Shown here: positions 43,934-53,022 of the stretch, piece by piece
How the letters are laid out: every line of letters starts with the position of its first letter
How positions within the stretch are numbered: the first letter of the stretch is position 1
Source: Cohnella pontilimi
GTDB taxonomy: Bacteria > Bacillota > Bacilli > Paenibacillales > Paenibacillaceae
Reading direction: 5' to 3'
Length of the DNA stretch: 64,000 bases
Assembly (NCBI RefSeq): GCF_005049045.1
Contig: NZ_SUPK01000001.1
Location: forward strand, 372,001 to 436,000
Position numbers and translations under genes: made by a program
Notes under the pieces: model-generated
The model's input: only the letters and a program-made list of their open reading frames with translations
The model's database searches: none
What the model was told of the DNA's origin: nothing

Positions 43934-44050
43934 CTGACACCCTCCTCTAAATACCCCAAAAAGTGACGTTCGCTAGGTCCCCCAAAAGTGACGATAAGCT
44001 TCGAAGTTTATTCCGATTACTTTTTGGGGACCCCGAATTGTCTGCGCTTA
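43934..44050. repeat. Repeat/hairpin element in the pdhB-pdhC spacer
   Basis: Two direct copies, CCCCAAAAAGTGACG (43954-43968) and CCCCCAAAAGTGACG (43979-43993), and one inverted copy, ACTTTTTGGGGACC (44019-44032). The arms 43976-43989 and 44019-44032 pair over 14 bp with one mismatch, making a large hairpin in the pdh mRNA. It could be a dispersed intergenic repeat or an RNA-processing/attenuation site. Confidence 0.6.
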
Positions 44051-45028
44051 TTAAAACTCCAGCACCTGATTGACGGTTTTCACGATGCGGGCCGCGTTCG
44101 GCAGCCATTGATCTTCAATTTGTGCGAACGGGTATACCGTGTCCGGCGGAGCGCAGCGCAACACGGGCGCTTCCAGGTGCAGAATCGCCTTCTCGTTAAT
44201 TTGAGCGATCACTTCCGCGGCTACGCCAGCGGATTTTTGCGCTTCCTGCACGACGATCGCGCGGTTTGTCTTCTGGATCGACGCCACGATGGTGTCGATG
44301 TCCAGCGGTACAAGCGAACGAAGGTCGATCACTTCTGCCTGAACGCCCGCTTTCTCCAGCTCTTCTGCCGCTTTCATGGCCGTATGCACCATCAGTCCAT
44401 AAGCGATGATCGTAACGTCTTTGCCTTCGCGTACGACTTTGGCTTTCCCGATCGGCACCGTATAGTCGCCTTCCGGCACTTCATCGCGGAATGCGTGGTA
44501 AAGGTTCAAATGCTCCATGAAAAAGACCGGATCGTTATCGCGGATTGCCGAGATCAACAGACCTTTGGCATCGTAAGGATTGGAAGGAATGACGACCTTA
44601 ATGCCCGGCGTTTGAACCGCCAGCCCCTCAAGAGAATCCGTATGAAGCTCCGCCGCTTTCACGCCGCCGCCGAACGGCGTACGGAAAACGATTGGAGCAT
44701 GATAGCGGCCGCCGGAGCGATAACGCATGCGTGCCGCCTGCACGAACATTTGATCAAGTGCTTCAAAAATAAAGCCGACAAACTGAATTTCCGCAACCGG
44801 GCGGAAGCCCTGTGTGCTCAGACCGACGGCCAAACCGCCGATCGCCGATTCCGCCAGCGGCGTGTCGAACACGCGCGTCTCGCCGAATTCGCCCTGCAGC
44901 CCCTCGGTCGCCCGGAAAACGCCGCCCACGTGGCCGACGTCTTCGCCGAATACGAGCACGCTCGGGTCGCGTTTGAGTTCGACCCGCATTGCATCGCGGA
45001 TCGCTTCTTTCATATTCATTTGCGCCAT
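44051..45028 (-). CDS. pdhB: Pyruvate dehydrogenase E1 component, beta subunit
   Basis: 325 aa. Typical beta chain: [36 protein letters not shown] (about 56-72), [13 protein letters not shown], and the C-terminal transketolase domain ([11 protein letters not shown]). With PdhA it forms the alpha2beta2 TPP enzyme that decarboxylates pyruvate and acetylates the lipoyl arm. The GGGGGAG site is good. It lies 42 nt after pdhA. Confidence 0.94.
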   Translation of the reverse strand: MAQMNMKEAIRDAMRVELKRDPSVLVFGEDVGHVGGVFRATEGLQGEFGETRVFDTPLAESAIGGLAVGLSTQGFRPVAEIQFVGFIFEALDQMFVQAARMRYRSGGRYHAPIVFRTPFGGGVKAAELHTDSLEGLAVQTPGIKVVIPSNPYDAKGLLISAIRDNDPVFFMEHLNLYHAFRDEVPEGDYTVPIGKAKVVREGKDVTIIAYGLMVHTAMKAAEELEKAGVQAEVIDLRSLVPLDIDTIVASIQKTNRAIVVQEAQKSAGVAAEVIAQINEKAILHLEAPVLRCAPPDTVYPFAQIEDQWLPNAARIVKTVNQVLEF

Positions 45029-45070
45029 GCTGATTACTCCCCCGTCTATGGATCCATTAGCGAATCTCGA

Positions 45071-46180
<1,110 letters not shown>

Positions 46181-46225
46181 TCACCTCATCTTGATTTGTG
46201 GAACAGGGCTTACTGTTATAGAATT

Positions 46226-46255
46226 ATTATATCTCTGTTTGAATGATTTGGTCAA
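46226..46255 (-). promoter_or_regulatory. SigA promoter of the pdhABCD operon
   Basis: On the minus strand TTGACC (46250-46255) and TATAAT (46226-46231) are 18 bp apart. The start codon of pdhA is about 50 nt downstream, behind a GAGGTGA site. Confidence 0.8.
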
Positions 46256-46301
46256 AGAAAAACGCCTGAAATCCTTGTATTTACTGCAACTTCTCGAAAT
46301 T

Positions 46302-46329
46302 TTGTTTGTATAACAGGTTTGCGTTTAAT
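46302..46329 (+). promoter_or_regulatory. Candidate promoter of the esterase gene
   Basis: TTGTTT (46302-46307) and TTTAAT (46324-46329) at 16-bp spacing, about 95 nt before the TTG start. The -10 overlaps the palindrome at 46325-46343. Weak consensus. Confidence 0.4.
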
Positions 46330-46343
46330 GTGTAACACATTAA
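46325..46343. promoter_or_regulatory. Perfect 19-bp palindrome, candidate operator
   Basis: TTAATGTGTAACACATTAA is self-complementary around its central base. It lies between the divergent pdhA and esterase genes, 70 nt upstream of the pdh -35 and on the candidate esterase -10. The form fits a dimeric TetR/MarR-type repressor; no such gene is adjacent. Confidence 0.6.
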
Positions 46344-46422
46344 TACACTATTCGGAATACAGCCCTCATTTGGTTTGCCCAGTGCCGGGTTTTTCCATAC
46401 TTACGAATCAGGAGGAATACCA

Positions 46423-47169
46423 TTGAACGACAGCCCCGTTTACCGCCGAACCGTCGTAAAACATGAAGTGCCCAGCCGGATTTTGCCGGAGGGGCATCGG
46501 GTCATACGGGTCTATTTACCGCCCGGCTACCTGGAAACGGTCAGTTATCCGGTCGTTTATTGTCAGGACGGCGAAGATTTTTTCAACTTCGGACGGATCG
46601 CGACCATCGCCCAGCGCCTCATTTTGGAGGAAGACTGGGAGCCTTTCATTGTCGTGGGCGTCGAAGTCGACAAAAAACTCCGGACAAGCGAGTATCAGCC
46701 CGGTGAAGCCCGTCACGACGTATATACCCGTTTTTTCGCAGACGAACTGCTGCCGGAAGTCGAAAAACTATTTTCCGTCCGCCGATCTCCCCATGATCGC
46801 GTGCTGGCCGGCGACTCTCTGGGCGCAACGGTATGTATGAGCCTCGCCCTGCAGTATCCGCAGCTGTTTTCCCGTGTCTTATCCCTCTCCGGCGCTTATT
46901 ATGAAGTTGCCCAAAATCAGTTGGCGGAGGCTCGCGACTTGTCCTGGCTTTCCGTCTGGATGATCGTCGGATTGCAGGAGACGGCCTTCGCCACCGACCG
47001 CGGAACCTTCGATTTCGTGAAGCTGAACCGTGAAATGCGGCAGCTGCTCGAAGAAAGAAACGCGCATGTGTCTTACTCGGAAAAAGACGGCGAACACAAG
47101 TGGGGCTTCTGGCAGCAGCAGCTGCCTGAGGCGCTCGCGGCATTCGTGGGACCTGATGCGTTTTTTTAA
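46423..47169 (+). CDS. Esterase D/enterochelin-esterase-like alpha/beta hydrolase
   Basis: 248 aa from a TTG at 46423, six or seven bases behind a strong CAGGAGG; the frame is open further up without a ribosome site. PF00756-like: RVYLPPGYLE, VVYCQDGEDFFNFG, nucleophile Ser in LAGDSLGATVCMSL (about 125), and the final His in KDGEHKWGFWQQQLP (about 228). Cytoplasmic, with no signal peptide. Substrate unknown; relatives cleave ferric-siderophore or S-formylglutathione esters. Divergent from pdhA, with a perfect palindrome between them. Confidence 0.85.
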   Translation: MNDSPVYRRTVVKHEVPSRILPEGHRVIRVYLPPGYLETVSYPVVYCQDGEDFFNFGRIATIAQRLILEEDWEPFIVVGVEVDKKLRTSEYQPGEARHDVYTRFFADELLPEVEKLFSVRRSPHDRVLAGDSLGATVCMSLALQYPQLFSRVLSLSGAYYEVAQNQLAEARDLSWLSVWMIVGLQETAFATDRGTFDFVKLNREMRQLLEERNAHVSYSEKDGEHKWGFWQQQLPEALAAFVGPDAFF

Positions 47170-47181
47170 AGCGTGCAAACA

Positions 47182-47223
47182 AAAGACCCGCACACCGGAG
47201 ATTTACTCCGATGACGGGTCTTT
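47182..47223 (+). terminator. Bidirectional terminator after the esterase gene
   Basis: AAAGACCCG pairs with CGGGTCTTT and an inner CCGGAG/CTCCG stem, then TGTTCGTTT. The convergent 179-aa gene ends inside it, at 47203. Confidence 0.75.
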
Positions 47224-47742
47224 GTTCGTTTCCGGACGGAACAGCCGTTCCATGTCGTCAATCAGCTTCTGCATTTCCTCCGTGCCTGATCGTCCTTCAC
47301 GACGGAAAGTATGGAGTTTCTCCCGAATTTGTGCCGCGATCGCGTCGTACTCAGCGGATCTGTCGACGGCGCCGTTGGGGTCATACCACACAAATCCTCC
47401 TGCGGGACCATTGCGCAAGTAGGCCTTTTTCCAGTTCTCCGGATAGTGAAAATCCTGTGCCCCGAGCGCATAAGAGATCACATCGTCATGCTCGACGGGC
47501 ATCAGATGATGAAACTCCTCCTCTGCGCCGCCTGCCGCGAGATTCACATGCCGTACCCCGTAATGCAGATAATGCTCGCCCGTGAGCGAATCTTTCACGA
47601 GCCGGTACGTCTCATTCTCCTCCTGGCGCAGCCCTTTAACGGGCACGATCCGCGCATCCAGCAAATCTTGCGGCACAAATCTCAAATGGCGGATGGAAAG
47701 CGGAAATTCCGTCTCCATACCCCCTTCGCCTTGCGTCGTCAT
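47203..47742 (-). CDS. Conserved hypothetical protein
   Basis: 179 aa, acidic, soluble. Beta-rich first two thirds (VRHVNLAAGGAEEEFHHLMPVEHDDVI, cited in part) and a helical C-terminal third. No domain or catalytic motif recognised. Start overlaps the phosphatase stop by 4 nt (ATGA). It is last in the operon TRIC-like channel, tyrosine phosphatase, this gene. Confidence 0.68.
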   Translation of the reverse strand: MTTQGEGGMETEFPLSIRHLRFVPQDLLDARIVPVKGLRQEENETYRLVKDSLTGEHYLHYGVRHVNLAAGGAEEEFHHLMPVEHDDVISYALGAQDFHYPENWKKAYLRNGPAGGFVWYDPNGAVDRSAEYDAIAAQIREKLHTFRREGRSGTEEMQKLIDDMERLFRPETNKDPSSE

Positions 47743-48218
47743 CCTCGATCACCCAACCGTTCTTTTACTCGGATCAGCAGCTTTTCGCAGCCTTCTTTCA
47801 CCAGCTCGTATACCTCTTCGAAATTACCTGTGTAGTACGGATCCGGAACATCGTCCGAACCATGGCCCGGGAGCAGGGACAAAAATCGGATCACTTCGGC
47901 GCCGGCCTTATCGCCGAGCACCGCCCAGATGTCCCGTTCATTCTTCGTATCCATCGCCACGATCAAATCAAACCGGCTCCCGTCAACCGAAGCCAGCTGC
48001 CTGGCTTTCATTTCGGCATAGGAAATGCGATAGACATCCAGTATGCTCCTCGTTCCTTCATGCGGGGGTTTCCCAATATGCCAATCGCCGGTTCCGGCCG
48101 AGTCGATCTCTACGACGTTCTCGAGCCCTTCCTTGCGAACCAGATCGCGGAACACCGCTTCCGCCATCGGGGACCGGCAAATGTTGCCCAAACATACGAA
48201 CAATACGGAATAACTCAC
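47739..48218 (-). CDS. Low-molecular-weight protein-tyrosine phosphatase (YfkJ-like)
   Basis: 159 aa. P-loop VCLGNICRSPMAEA at residues 8-21 (nucleophile Cys, CX5R) and the general acid in VPDPYYTG (about 120). It removes phosphate from protein Tyr (or Arg) residues. In Bacillus such enzymes act in oxidative and ethanol stress. Overlaps the genes on both sides by 4 nt, so the three are translationally linked. A Ser/Thr kinase is encoded 10 kb away, but no Tyr kinase is in the window. Confidence 0.9.
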   Translation of the reverse strand: MSYSVLFVCLGNICRSPMAEAVFRDLVRKEGLENVVEIDSAGTGDWHIGKPPHEGTRSILDVYRISYAEMKARQLASVDGSRFDLIVAMDTKNERDIWAVLGDKAGAEVIRFLSLLPGHGSDDVPDPYYTGNFEEVYELVKEGCEKLLIRVKERLGDRG

Positions 48219-48871
48219 AGTCCGCCTCCCAATTGTGCCTTATCGTCTGCGTGGCCGCGCGCGCCGGAGAGCGTACGGCGGGGTAATTTCCATTTGTAGT
48301 GCACGGATAACATCCGAAACAGGACGACGAACGAAAAAAGGACCACCAGCTGCCAAGGTTGTTTCATCGGCCCGAGTCCAACCGCGCATCCGGCGAGAAT
48401 CGCCCATACGGCGTAAATTTCGTCCCGTAGCACGAGCGGTTTGCGGCCGACCATAATGTCCCGGATCATGCCGCCCCCGATTCCCGTCATCATCCCGGCC
48501 ACCATCACCGCGCTAAGCGGCAATCCGGCATCAACCGCGAACAACGAGCCTTGAATCGCGAATGCGGATAAGCCGATGGCATCGAAAAACGCCTCCGTAC
48601 GCTTCCAATGCCAAATCAGTCGGGAGGGCATCAAAAACACGATCAGAATCGCGAAAAACGCGGTTTTCAAATAGACGCCTTGACTCCACAAAGTGGTTAC
48701 CGGAATCCCGATCAGCAGATTGCGCACCACTCCGCCGCCGAAAGCCGTGACCAAGCCGAGCACGAAAACGCCCAAAATATCGTAGCCCTCTTCCATCGCC
48801 ACCACCGCGCCGCTCGCCGCGAACGCGATGATGCCGATCAAGCTGAATACATGAAAGACGTCAAAGTCCAA
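48215..48871 (-). CDS. TRIC/UPF0126 family cation channel-like membrane protein
   Basis: 218 aa from a TTG at 48871 behind GGAGG at 9 nt; a longer open frame starts at 49024 without the family sequence. Seven hydrophobic segments with an internal repeat: GGGVVRNLLIG in the first half and GGGMIRDIMVG in the second, the hallmark of the duplicated UPF0126 fold, which is related to TRIC channels. Likely conducts K+ or a similar cation; some members are annotated as glycine permeases. First gene of the three-gene operon. Confidence 0.87.
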   Translation of the reverse strand: MDFDVFHVFSLIGIIAFAASGAVVAMEEGYDILGVFVLGLVTAFGGGVVRNLLIGIPVTTLWSQGVYLKTAFFAILIVFLMPSRLIWHWKRTEAFFDAIGLSAFAIQGSLFAVDAGLPLSAVMVAGMMTGIGGGMIRDIMVGRKPLVLRDEIYAVWAILAGCAVGLGPMKQPWQLVVLFSFVVLFRMLSVHYKWKLPRRTLSGARGHADDKAQLGGGL

Positions 48872-49002
48872 CGTGTTGACCCTCCGAAACGGCCGCTTCC
48901 CCGCAGCCTTTCTCTTGTTGTCCGGCGCTTCATGTCGAATCTCATCGGCACTCTTCAATTGTAGCGGCAAGCCGGGACATTCCGCAACGGATGATTTCCG
49001 GT

Positions 49003-49008
49003 TATACT
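49003..49008 (+). promoter_or_regulatory. Candidate -10 of thiN
   Basis: TATACT, 42 nt upstream of the start codon, with TTCCGC 17 bp further up as a poor -35. No TPP riboswitch was seen in the 177-nt upstream space. Confidence 0.4.
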
Positions 49009-49050
49009 GGGGTGGACGAACCAACCGAGATCAACGGAGGAAAAAGATAG

Positions 49051-49713
49051 ATGAGCGATCGCGAGCACAGCCGCCGTTCTAAGGCGGTTATTTTTACGGG
49101 GGGCACCCTCGGCGAATGGGCGATGGACCGCATGACGCCGGAAGCTTTCCTGATCGGCGCCGACCGCGGAGCCGAATTTCTCGTACGTCACGGCGTCAGG
49201 CCTCATTTGGCACTAGGGGATTTTGACTCCGTAACCGCGGAGCAGCGGAACGAGATTGCCGAATTTTCTCTTGAATGTCTCGCCTGCGACCCGGTCGACA
49301 AAGACTGGACGGACACCGAACTGGCCATACGAGAGGCGGTTTCCCGCGGTTACCGGCATATCGAAATTGTCGGAGGTCTGGGAACCCGTTTCGATCACAG
49401 TCTGGCGAACGTTCACTTGCTTCGTCAGCTGGCGGAGCAAGGTTGTGAGGGCCGCCTGATCGACGAACATAATGAAATCCGCCTCTGCAAGGGTGAATTG
49501 CGGCTGGAGGCGGATTCGCGCTATAAGTATGTGTCTTTACTGCCTCTCTCCATGGTCGTGAAGGGAGTCACGCTTGAAGGATTTCAATATCCGCTGACCG
49601 ACGCGACATTGACACTGGGCTGGTCGCTCGGAGTCAGCAACGTGCTCATGGACGCGCAGGGTAGGATTACCCTATCTGAAGGTCAGCTGCTGGTGATCCG
49701 CAGCCGCGATTAG
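49051..49713 (+). CDS. thiN: Thiamine pyrophosphokinase
   Basis: 220 aa. Typical motifs: the FTGGTLG opening, GADRGAEFLVRHGVRPHLALGDFDSVT (about 37-63, cited to locate the DFDS loop), KDWTDTELAI (about 85-94), GGLGTRFDHSLANVHLL, and a C-terminal beta-sandwich with SNVLMD. It transfers pyrophosphate from ATP to thiamine to make TPP, the cofactor of PDH and of the 2-oxoacid oxidoreductase in this window. Its stop interleaves with that of the convergent PhnP-like gene. Confidence 0.92.
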   Translation: MSDREHSRRSKAVIFTGGTLGEWAMDRMTPEAFLIGADRGAEFLVRHGVRPHLALGDFDSVTAEQRNEIAEFSLECLACDPVDKDWTDTELAIREAVSRGYRHIEIVGGLGTRFDHSLANVHLLRQLAEQGCEGRLIDEHNEIRLCKGELRLEADSRYKYVSLLPLSMVVKGVTLEGFQYPLTDATLTLGWSLGVSNVLMDAQGRITLSEGQLLVIRSRD

Positions 49714-50483
49714 ACCGTAATCTTCATGCCCGCTTGGGCTAACCTCATATGCGCTGGAAGACCATAGTCGCGGCGCACGTCGATATCGTGCGAAAGATGC
49801 GTGAACAGCACGTTCTCCGCCCGAACTTCCTCCGCCAGCCGGATCCCTTCCTTCAAATCGTACACGGACCGCGTTTCCATCGGATAAGGCTCTTCGGCGA
49901 AGCTCGTTCCGAGCACGAGAAGGTTCACTCCATACAGCGGGGCCTTCTGCTCTTCCGTCAATTGGATCGAGTCGGAGCAGTAGGCCCATGTTCGTCCGTC
50001 GAGCACATGTTCAAAACGGTAGGCGTAGGAAAATCCGTTTTTCCCGTGGTTCACCTTCCAAGGATCGATCCGCCAATCTCCGTAATTCATCCCCTCGTCA
50101 TTGCTCTTCAATTGAAGGCGCGAACTAACCCATGGGAAGCGCTGCGATATTTCTTCCAGCACCTCCATCGGCGCGTACAAATCCGCCGTCACCTCCCGCC
50201 ACCGGCACGCATCCGCCCACTCGGTGAGACCTCCAATGTGGTCGAAATGCGCATGGGTGATCAGCGCCTGATCGACCGCACGAATCCCGATGCGCTCCAT
50301 CTGCCCGCGCCAATCGGGACCGCAATCCAGCAGCAGCGGTTTCTCGCCCTCTAACTCGATCCACACCGAGCATCGCAATCGCCGGTTTGCTCCGGTCGTT
50401 CTCGCCTCGGAGCAAACGGCACAATCACAATAGACCCGTGGAGTACCCAAGGAATCTCCATTCCCCAAAAACGTAATCTGCAT
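49710..50483 (-). CDS. Metallo-beta-lactamase fold hydrolase, PhnP-like
   Basis: 257 aa. Metal motif THAHFDHIGGL (about 76-86), a Cys pair region near the N terminus (VYCDCAVCSEARTTGANRRLR, cited in part), the Asp in YCSDSIQL, and a late His in FTHLSHDIDV. The N-terminal CDCxxC plus HxHxDH layout matches PhnP-like cyclic phosphodiesterases. The phosphonate pathway is not present here, so the substrate may be another cyclic nucleotide. It overlaps thiN tail to tail by 4 nt. Confidence 0.86.
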   Translation of the reverse strand: MQITFLGNGDSLGTPRVYCDCAVCSEARTTGANRRLRCSVWIELEGEKPLLLDCGPDWRGQMERIGIRAVDQALITHAHFDHIGGLTEWADACRWREVTADLYAPMEVLEEISQRFPWVSSRLQLKSNDEGMNYGDWRIDPWKVNHGKNGFSYAYRFEHVLDGRTWAYCSDSIQLTEEQKAPLYGVNLLVLGTSFAEEPYPMETRSVYDLKEGIRLAEEVRAENVLFTHLSHDIDVRRDYGLPAHMRLAQAGMKITV

Positions 50484-50523
50484 CCGTCGGCGACTCCTTA
50501 TCCTTACATGACGAACTGATGGG

Positions 50524-51201
50524 TTAAATCGGCAGCAGCGGAATGCGATCGCGGCGTTCCAAGCCGGCGATCATATCCAGCCACTCTTGCGGCTTCTCCG
50601 GGATCGCTGTGTAATAAGTGCGCAAAAACTCTACCACCAGCGAAGAAGGAAGCGAATCCAGGTTCTCCTCCACCGGGCGGAACCCGAGATTCAATCCGCG
50701 GACCGCTTTGCCTTCCAAGTCCCAGGACGGATGAACGTAGTCGATATCCAGTTTCCGATACCCGAGGTGAGACAGCACTTCACGCCGGACGGCAGGATGC
50801 ATGGGCAGCGCTTCGCCGAAACGCAAAGCCTCGATATGTAGGGGATCGTAAATTTCCGCGAACATGCCGAGCGAATTCATACCGGATTCATCTTCCAGCC
50901 GGCGCAAATCGCGCTCCCGGTTCACATACAGGAACCGGCCGATGCCCAGATCCGCTTGCCCGATTATGGTGAAATCCGTCATGGCGACACGCATCCCGGG
51001 ATAGTAACGATATTCCGTTGCCCCTACGACTTCGCCTTCATGTAAGGCCACATAAACGTTGATCGTCGGATCCGCGAGAGGCTCCTTCCACAAGTCGAAA
51101 GCCAGCACTTCTTCCGGCGGGAAAATGCGGCTCATCAAACGGTGCATTTGGGCGAAGTTTTCGTCCTCAATCGATTGGATACGTAAGTATTCCATTGCCA
51201 T
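50524..51201 (-). CDS. GNAT-like acetyltransferase
   Basis: 225 aa. The fold is GNAT-like: a helix with MHRLMSRIFPPEEV, strands INVYVALHEGEVVGATEYRYYP, and a long helix region with LRRLEDESGMNSLGMFAEIYDP. The acetyl-CoA loop is not a clear Q/RxxGxG/A, so the assignment is weaker than for the other GNAT genes. It follows the GNAT-nitrilase pair by 15 nt and is likely part of the same transcript. Confidence 0.65.
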   Translation of the reverse strand: MAMEYLRIQSIEDENFAQMHRLMSRIFPPEEVLAFDLWKEPLADPTINVYVALHEGEVVGATEYRYYPGMRVAMTDFTIIGQADLGIGRFLYVNRERDLRRLEDESGMNSLGMFAEIYDPLHIEALRFGEALPMHPAVRREVLSHLGYRKLDIDYVHPSWDLEGKAVRGLNLGFRPVEENLDSLPSSLVVEFLRTYYTAIPEKPQEWLDMIAGLERRDRIPLLPI

Positions 51202-51216
51202 ATGTATATGACCTCC

Positions 51217-51882
51217 TCAAATAAATGACCGGAACGGATTTCGCCATTCCATCAAGACGGCGTATCCGCGCGATTCCTCGTCTTCCAAATAGTTGGCGGC
51301 GATGCCGACGGGCAGCCTGCCGCACCGCAGTAAAAACGTAATGACGGGATCTTTTCTTTCCCCCGACACCACTTGTTCGACATAACGTTCAGGCGAGATC
51401 TCATCGGTCACCTTGTGGTAACCGGGCATGCGGCCTCCGCCGAGCAGCCTGCGGCATCCCAGAAACACCACCGTCTCGTACATCGACTGCATCAGCCATT
51501 TTCCAAGCCCGAATTTACGGTAAGCCGGCGCTATACAAATATCCACTACGTATAAGGTATCTCCGTCAGGTTCGTGGTTACGGATGTATCCGTTGTCCGT
51601 CACACGGGCCCAGTCATGCGGATGACTGTCGTCCAGCGTACGCAGCAAGCCGGTCATCGAGCCGACGATCCCCCCGTCAATTTCCACGCATAGCGCGCCT
51701 TCAGGAAACCGGGTAACGTGCTCGCGCAGTTGCTCCTCATTCCACCACAGCTCGGAAGGAAACGGGGGCGGAAAGCTTTGCGCCTGAACTTCGATCAACC
51801 CCTGAAAATCCGCCGGCCCATAGTTGCGAATGACCGCCGGCAGCATCCGCTCTCCATCCGTCACTCTCAGATGCTTCAGCAT
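51217..51882 (-). CDS. GNAT acetyltransferase paired with a nitrilase
   Basis: 221 aa from the ATG at 51882; AAGGAGG lies at and just after the stop codon of the upstream nitrilase, which decides the start and couples the two. Motif A is AYRKFGLGKWLMQSMYE (about 125-141), preceded by DTLYVVDICIAP. In B. subtilis YhcX a GNAT domain and a nitrilase domain form one protein. Here they are two genes in the opposite order, which supports a joint role acting on the same amine or amide. Confidence 0.85.
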   Translation of the reverse strand: MLKHLRVTDGERMLPAVIRNYGPADFQGLIEVQAQSFPPPFPSELWWNEEQLREHVTRFPEGALCVEIDGGIVGSMTGLLRTLDDSHPHDWARVTDNGYIRNHEPDGDTLYVVDICIAPAYRKFGLGKWLMQSMYETVVFLGCRRLLGGGRMPGYHKVTDEISPERYVEQVVSGERKDPVITFLLRCGRLPVGIAANYLEDEESRGYAVLMEWRNPFRSFI

Positions 51883-51899
51883 CGCCTGCCGCCGCCTCC

Positions 51900-52757
51900 T
51901 TATTTCCAGTCGGGATAAAGGTCGGTTCTGCGGTCCCGCCAAGTCGTCACCGAACCTTTTTGGCGCACTTCGTCGAGCAGAGACAGATCCAAGTCCGCCG
52001 TAATGAGCATATCGGCGTTGATCTCCCCTTCGCACATAATGCCTCGCGGCGGAAACGGAATGTCGTTCGGCGTGATCACCGCGGCCTGACCATAGTTAGC
52101 CCGCATGAAATCGACGCGCTGCAGCGATCCGACGGTTCCCGTGGTCACGATATAGATTTGATTTTCGACAGCCCGGGCATGGCAGCAGTAACGAACCCGG
52201 TAAAAACCGTGCCGGTCATCGGTGCACGATGGGCAGAAGATGACGTTCGCGCCTTTGGCCCGTACCATTCGGACGATTTCGGGAAATTCGATGTCATAGC
52301 ACGTGAGCAGTCCGATTTTCCCGAACGGTGTATCGAGCACTTCGACTCCGTCGCCTTCTTTTACGCTCCATTCTTCTTTCTCCGTAGGCGTAATATGCAG
52401 CTTGTCCTGGGTAAAAACGGTGCCGTCCGGACCGAACAGAAACGCCGTGTTCCGCAGTTGCCCCTCCTTGCGCGTCACATGCGTACCGCCGATGATGTAC
52501 ATCCCGTATTCGGCAGCCAGTCCGGTAAATAAGGACGTATACTGCTCCGTGTAGTCCGGAAGCCGGTCAATCGGCTGACCCGTCTCGCCTTCTCCCCCGA
52601 TCGATAACAGCGCCGTCGTGATGAATTCCGGAAACAGCACGAATTGCGCGTCATATTCCGCCGCGTTGCGGACATAATGCACCACCTGCCGGCGAAACTC
52701 CTCGAAAGAGTTCACATCTCGCAAATCAAACTGAACAGCGGATACCCGCATTTTCAT
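51900..52757 (-). CDS. Carbon-nitrogen hydrolase (nitrilase superfamily)
   Basis: 285 aa from the ATG at 52757; a second ATG two codons on is also possible. Catalytic triad: Glu in FVLFPEFITT (about 43), Lys in TQDKLHITPTE (about 117) and Cys in LLTCYDIEFPEI (about 152). It cleaves a C-N bond in an amide or nitrile; substrate unknown. Its stop lies inside the ribosome site of the GNAT gene. A strong purine tract (GGAGGGGTAGGGGG) precedes the start. Confidence 0.88.
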   Translation of the reverse strand: MKMRVSAVQFDLRDVNSFEEFRRQVVHYVRNAAEYDAQFVLFPEFITTALLSIGGEGETGQPIDRLPDYTEQYTSLFTGLAAEYGMYIIGGTHVTRKEGQLRNTAFLFGPDGTVFTQDKLHITPTEKEEWSVKEGDGVEVLDTPFGKIGLLTCYDIEFPEIVRMVRAKGANVIFCPSCTDDRHGFYRVRYCCHARAVENQIYIVTTGTVGSLQRVDFMRANYGQAAVITPNDIPFPPRGIMCEGEINADMLITADLDLSLLDEVRQKGSVTTWRDRRTDLYPDWK

Positions 52758-52796
52758 AAGGCCAAACCCCCTACCCCTCCAAAATACACCTTTTAA

Positions 52797-52895
52797 AAAT
52801 ACCACTTTGCGCCGCGAAACACCAAACGGGTGCCGGTCAACATGGACGAAGGAGACATCGACAAGTTCGGTGAGAAAATTTTAATCGGTTTCTAA
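52797..52895 (+). pseudogene. Possible gene remnant (3' end of an old coding region)
   Basis: An open stretch with no convincing start reads PRNTKRVPVNMDEGDIDKFG and ends EKILIGF-stop. It looks more like real protein than random translation and sits in a 265-nt spacer. It could also be a chance frame. No product claimed. Confidence 0.25.
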
Positions 52896-52965
52896 GAAAG
52901 TGCTGGAAACGCATGAGACACGCTTGGTTGCTTTCTCCTTAGAAAATTATAGGTAACCTTCCTTT

Positions 52966-52974
52966 TGTTATACT
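52966..52974 (+). promoter_or_regulatory. Candidate extended -10 of the NlpC/P60 gene
   Basis: TGT-TATACT, about 50 nt upstream of the start codon, with no clear -35. I looked for a ydaO-type (c-di-AMP) riboswitch in the upstream spacer, because it often precedes such genes, and saw none. Confidence 0.4.
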
Positions 52975-53022
52975 GACCAAGGAAGTTAGCAGAATAAGAG
53001 TAACATGGAGGGACCACGCAGC

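Noticed and set aside
40934..43966. A 1010-codon plus-strand open frame opposite manC, pdhD and pdhC
   Set aside because: It is antisense to three solid genes, rich in Arg/His/Gly from codon mirror effects, lacks a ribosome site and shows no domain.
48872..49050. TPP riboswitch upstream of thiN
   Set aside because: No thi-box (CUGAGA) pattern in the spacer; thiN is usually not under it.
52758..53022. ydaO-type c-di-AMP riboswitch upstream of the NlpC/P60 gene
   Set aside because: Its conserved core segments were not found; only a simple promoter-like -10 is seen.
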